A stretch of 64,000 bases of DNA. Source: Ascoidea rubescens DSM 1968 (lineage: Eukaryota > Ascomycota > Saccharomycetes > Ascoideales > Ascoideaceae). Below the pieces are notes generated by a model. It was not told where the DNA came from. It was given only the letters and a program-made list of their open reading frames with translations, and searched no databases. Below are positions 61,375 through 64,000 of the stretch, in pieces; position 1 is the first letter of the stretch, and every line of letters begins with the position of its first letter. The DNA is taken from assembly GCF_001661345.1 (NCBI RefSeq), contig NW_017962913.1:377428-441427 (forward strand). Direction: 5' to 3'. A program made the position numbers and the translations under genes.

Positions 61375-63858
61375 TCAATTGCCACTGGGTCTCTTTTCAT
61401 CTAGTTTTCTAGTGTTGCTAAATTCTGGATTGGCCAATTCTTCGTATGGTGGAGGAGCAAACTCAGGATGTTCTGGCTCTTCATCTAACTGGTGGTTTCC
61501 TTGTGGTTGAATAGCTGGGGCCACTGACAGTGGTTGAGCTATATTTGATTTCTTTTCTGTTTGGTCTTGAATAGAAGAATAACCAGCTTTTTCATTAGGA
61601 TAATAATTGGCCTTTTCATTGGGATATTCTGGTTTCTTAGGCTCGGCTGATTTATTAGAAGTGGGTACACCAAAAGCTCCTGGGAAAGCTCCTGGAACAG
61701 AGCCCAAGGTAGGACTAGAAGAAGTTTGTGGAATTGGTGTAGAAGCAGGGGAAACAGGGGTAAGGGCTGGAGCTGTCGTTGGTGATGGAATTGGAGAGGG
61801 AACTTCAGCAGAGACCTGTGGTTGCGCAACTGCAGTTGATTTTTCTGGTGATGTGATTTTAGCGGGAATAGGTGGTGTGTCAACAGATTGAGTGGGTGGA
61901 GGTGGAGCCGGTTTCTTGTGATAATAGTTTATGGGAATTGAGGTTGAAACAGCAGGAACAGATTGAGGAGCTGAAACGGGTTGTGGAGCAGGAACAGATT
62001 CTTTATTCAAGCTAGTAACTGGATTAGAATCAGAATTAGAATTAGAATTAGAATAAGATGCAGGGTTTGGAGTGGCTGTTTCTGGAATGGGTTCTGATGC
62101 AGGAACCGGTTTGGGGACATCGGTTGTGACTGTTGGCTCATAAGGAGTAGTTTTTGTTGGTACTTGTTGTTGTTTAGAAACAGGAGCTGGGATAGCAGCC
62201 GAAACAGAGGCTGAGGTAGAAGGCAAGGTTGGGGCATCGGCTTTGGCAGCAGTTGGGACAGCCTCTTTTTGTTGAGGAGATAAAGATGAAGAAGATGTTG
62301 CTGTTGGTGGTGGAGATGTTACTACTGGGGTAGTTGAAGTTTGTTGAGAAGTAGGTGGTATTGATGGTGGTGGGGTGGAATGAGAACTTGAGTTGTCAAA
62401 AGAATCAGGTCTTGGTGGTAATTTTGGTGGTTGTTGAGAAGTTTTTGAAGGTTGTTGAGATTCAGTCGAGGAAGAGCCGTAGTAGGCATCATTGGAACCC
62501 TTTTTAAATTTGTGTCTTACAAAATCACCAAATTCAGAATAAGCCTGGGAGAATTTGACTTCTTCATTTGGTCTAATTGAAGGATCAGTTTGAGAGATAC
62601 TGAGGAATGAATTGATATCTTTTCTAGTTCTTGGATTGTAAACGTTTTGGATGACAGGAATGTTTTGGACCAATAAATCCAATGAAAGAATAGTGGATTT
62701 ATTTTCTGGGGTGAAATCAGCAAAGACTTGAAGATCGTGGTACTTTGTGATATTGCTCGTTTTCAAAGTTTCATAAAGAGAACCAGGGATCAATTTTGAT
62801 TTGTAGGTATCCTCGGGAATAGTTAATTGATAAGCATAGGTATCAGGGGTTGAAGAATTGATTTGTTGAGCTTGAGATAGATCTAAAAGAATTGGATCGT
62901 TGAGTTGAATTAAAGTTGTTGCTTCTAAATATTCAGCTTTTATAGATTCAGCTCTAATATCAGTTTTTGAATTTAAATTGAGTTTCAAGCTTTTTAGATA
63001 GATTTTATCAGAACCAGCGGACTGTTTTAAATCCTGTGGACTCTTTTTAGAAGTGATAACAAATACACCTGGAAAGGATTCGTCGACGACCAAGTAGGGG
63101 AGATTCTTTGGGAATTTGAGCTCAAAAGTAAAGGGAATTTCATATTGAGGTGTTGATGAGACTTCTAAGGATGAAGCAGACTCGATTGGAGAAGATGGGG
63201 ACTTGATGTCAATGATTCCATCTTTTGCAACAGAAAATGGGTTTGTAGCTGTATTGACACCATCGATTACCAAAGAGCTTGATGGAATGAAGATAAATTT
63301 CTCATCAACTCTGCCATTGGCTTTAAAGTGACTTGCTCTAGCAACAGTGACCTTGACAAAATATTCAATGGAAATATCGGTTGTTTGGGTGTTTTCTAGC
63401 TCAGCATCAGAAGTGTTTCTTGTTTCAATAAGAGTAGGGGGAAGAGCAAGACTGTCGGTGTTCTCAGGGATTCTGAATTGAAAAGGATATTCGTACTTAC
63501 CTTGCTTGATGGTTGATACACTCTTTGAGGTTTTTGTTGACTGCTTTTTGGAAGAGCCTTTGGAGCCCAAGCCAAAAAAGCCCCTGGAGGCAGGAGGATA
63601 GACTTCCAAGGTCTCGTACAAAAACCTGTAGTCCTCAGTGTCTTCGGTCTTGATATTCTTTTGCTTCTTCCTGTCGTAATTGACGTTTTTGATGTGGGTG
63701 GTGGAGACACCTTGCAATTTAACACTGATGTTGCTGACCTCTATGTCCTTGTGGACCTGCAAGAGAACAGAACCAGAGACAATGTCAGTGTTGGTGAAGA
63801 TGCCATCGGTTTCGGTTGGCTTGTGGAGAGCAACAGATAAGTCGTAAGAATAGCCCAT
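61375..63858 (-). CDS. Alpha-arrestin (ART) with Pro-rich tail and PPxY
   Basis: The start is the ATG at 63858 (MGYSYDLSVALHKP). The upstream Leu-rich extension to 63942 is not used. The product is 827 residues. The arrestin N-domain includes TDIVSGSVLLQV and DIEVSNISVKLQGVSTTHIK, then YEYPFQFRIPENTDSLALPPTLIE. The C-domain includes YEIPFTFELKFPKNLPYLVVDE. After residue ~480 comes a long Pro/Ser/Thr-rich tail with PPRP, PPPP and SPPP stretches (SH3 ligands). The final ~40 residues hold FAPPPYEELANPEF, a PPxY motif for Rsp5. It is a third ART gene in this window but not a close copy of the tandem pair. The tail suggests regulated phosphorylation; cargo is unknown. Confidence 0.86.
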   Translation of the reverse strand: MGYSYDLSVALHKPTETDGIFTNTDIVSGSVLLQVHKDIEVSNISVKLQGVSTTHIKNVNYDRKKQKNIKTEDTEDYRFLYETLEVYPPASRGFFGLGSKGSSKKQSTKTSKSVSTIKQGKYEYPFQFRIPENTDSLALPPTLIETRNTSDAELENTQTTDISIEYFVKVTVARASHFKANGRVDEKFIFIPSSSLVIDGVNTATNPFSVAKDGIIDIKSPSSPIESASSLEVSSTPQYEIPFTFELKFPKNLPYLVVDESFPGVFVITSKKSPQDLKQSAGSDKIYLKSLKLNLNSKTDIRAESIKAEYLEATTLIQLNDPILLDLSQAQQINSSTPDTYAYQLTIPEDTYKSKLIPGSLYETLKTSNITKYHDLQVFADFTPENKSTILSLDLLVQNIPVIQNVYNPRTRKDINSFLSISQTDPSIRPNEEVKFSQAYSEFGDFVRHKFKKGSNDAYYGSSSTESQQPSKTSQQPPKLPPRPDSFDNSSSHSTPPPSIPPTSQQTSTTPVVTSPPPTATSSSSLSPQQKEAVPTAAKADAPTLPSTSASVSAAIPAPVSKQQQVPTKTTPYEPTVTTDVPKPVPASEPIPETATPNPASYSNSNSNSDSNPVTSLNKESVPAPQPVSAPQSVPAVSTSIPINYYHKKPAPPPPTQSVDTPPIPAKITSPEKSTAVAQPQVSAEVPSPIPSPTTAPALTPVSPASTPIPQTSSSPTLGSVPGAFPGAFGVPTSNKSAEPKKPEYPNEKANYYPNEKAGYSSIQDQTEKKSNIAQPLSVAPAIQPQGNHQLDEEPEHPEFAPPPYEELANPEFSNTRKLDEKRPSGN

Positions 63859-64000
63859 TGCGAAGTGTTGGAGAAGGAATTGTGTCTGTAGAAGAGCTAG
63901 GTACAGAGATTGCAAGAGAAAGAGAGAGGAGGAAAGAAGCAATGAGGGAGGTTTTATAGTCTTGCTCTTTGCTTGTCCAAGCCCCTGACTGCGATCAGCC
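63859..64000 (-). promoter_or_regulatory. Promoter side of the third arrestin gene (window edge)
   Basis: Pyrimidine-rich on the coding strand and GC-richer than average. Cut by the window end. Confidence 0.3.

Noticed and set aside
1-64000. tRNA genes
   Set aside because: A scan for GTTCRANYC-type B boxes on both strands gave no site with a plausible cloverleaf; a tRNA finder would be decisive.

Overview
The window is nuclear DNA of an AT-rich budding yeast (Saccharomycotina). Evidence: introns are short and sit at gene 5' ends, with GTATGT donors and TACTAAC-like branch sites; histone H2A ends in SQEL; there is a Zn2Cys6 regulator; and Emi1, Gle2, Yif1, Mme1, Rpa43, Doa4, Mob1 and Yra1 orthologues read clearly. 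A Tudor-SN gene, which S. cerevisiae lacks, points outside Saccharomyces. I could not place the genus. I found no CTG codon at a conserved position, so I cannot say whether CTG is read as Leu, Ser or Ala; translations here use the standard code. I saw no tRNA, rRNA, CRISPR array or intact mobile element.

Layout. 1-12.6 kb: the 5' part of a DOA4-type ubiquitin protease (running off the left edge), Ran GTPase GSP1 (intron), an unknown Lys/Asn-rich membrane-anchored ORF, an Asn/Ser-rich protein, EMI1 (intron), and a small protein whose first exon encodes a membrane anchor. 12.6-31.8 kb: a very large Gln/Asn-rich FLO8/MSS11-like LisH regulator, then GLE2/RAE1 divergent from the CLC gene GEF1, the H2A-H2B divergent pair, MOB1 (intron), an Asn-rich protein, LSM4 (its first exon is only the ATG), and TYS1 divergent from YIF1. 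32.6-48 kb: two tandem alpha-arrestins, a CENP-B/pogo-transposase-derived protein of PDC2 type, a KCTD-type BTB protein, a Zn2Cys6 factor, MAP2 (62-bp intron) and an Asn-rich protein. 49.8-64 kb: RPA43, a small membrane protein, an isopenicillin-N-synthase-like 2OG-Fe oxygenase, Tudor-SN, carrier MME1, mRNA-export factor YRA1 (intron) and a third alpha-arrestin.

Seven genes need a spliced 5' exon to begin with ATG or to be complete (GSP1, EMI1, the gene at 10449-11224, MOB1, LSM4, MAP2, YRA1). Several other genes start at an internal ATG and not at the first open codon.

Two features recur across the window. Long Asn (or Gln) tracts occur in regulators and as insertions in loops of conserved enzymes. 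Compact GC-rich blocks sit at promoters in otherwise AT-rich DNA. The most unusual items are the concentration of mini-exons, the domesticated transposase, the tandem arrestins that differ in their Rsp5-binding motif, the retained Tudor-SN, and the promoter GC islands.
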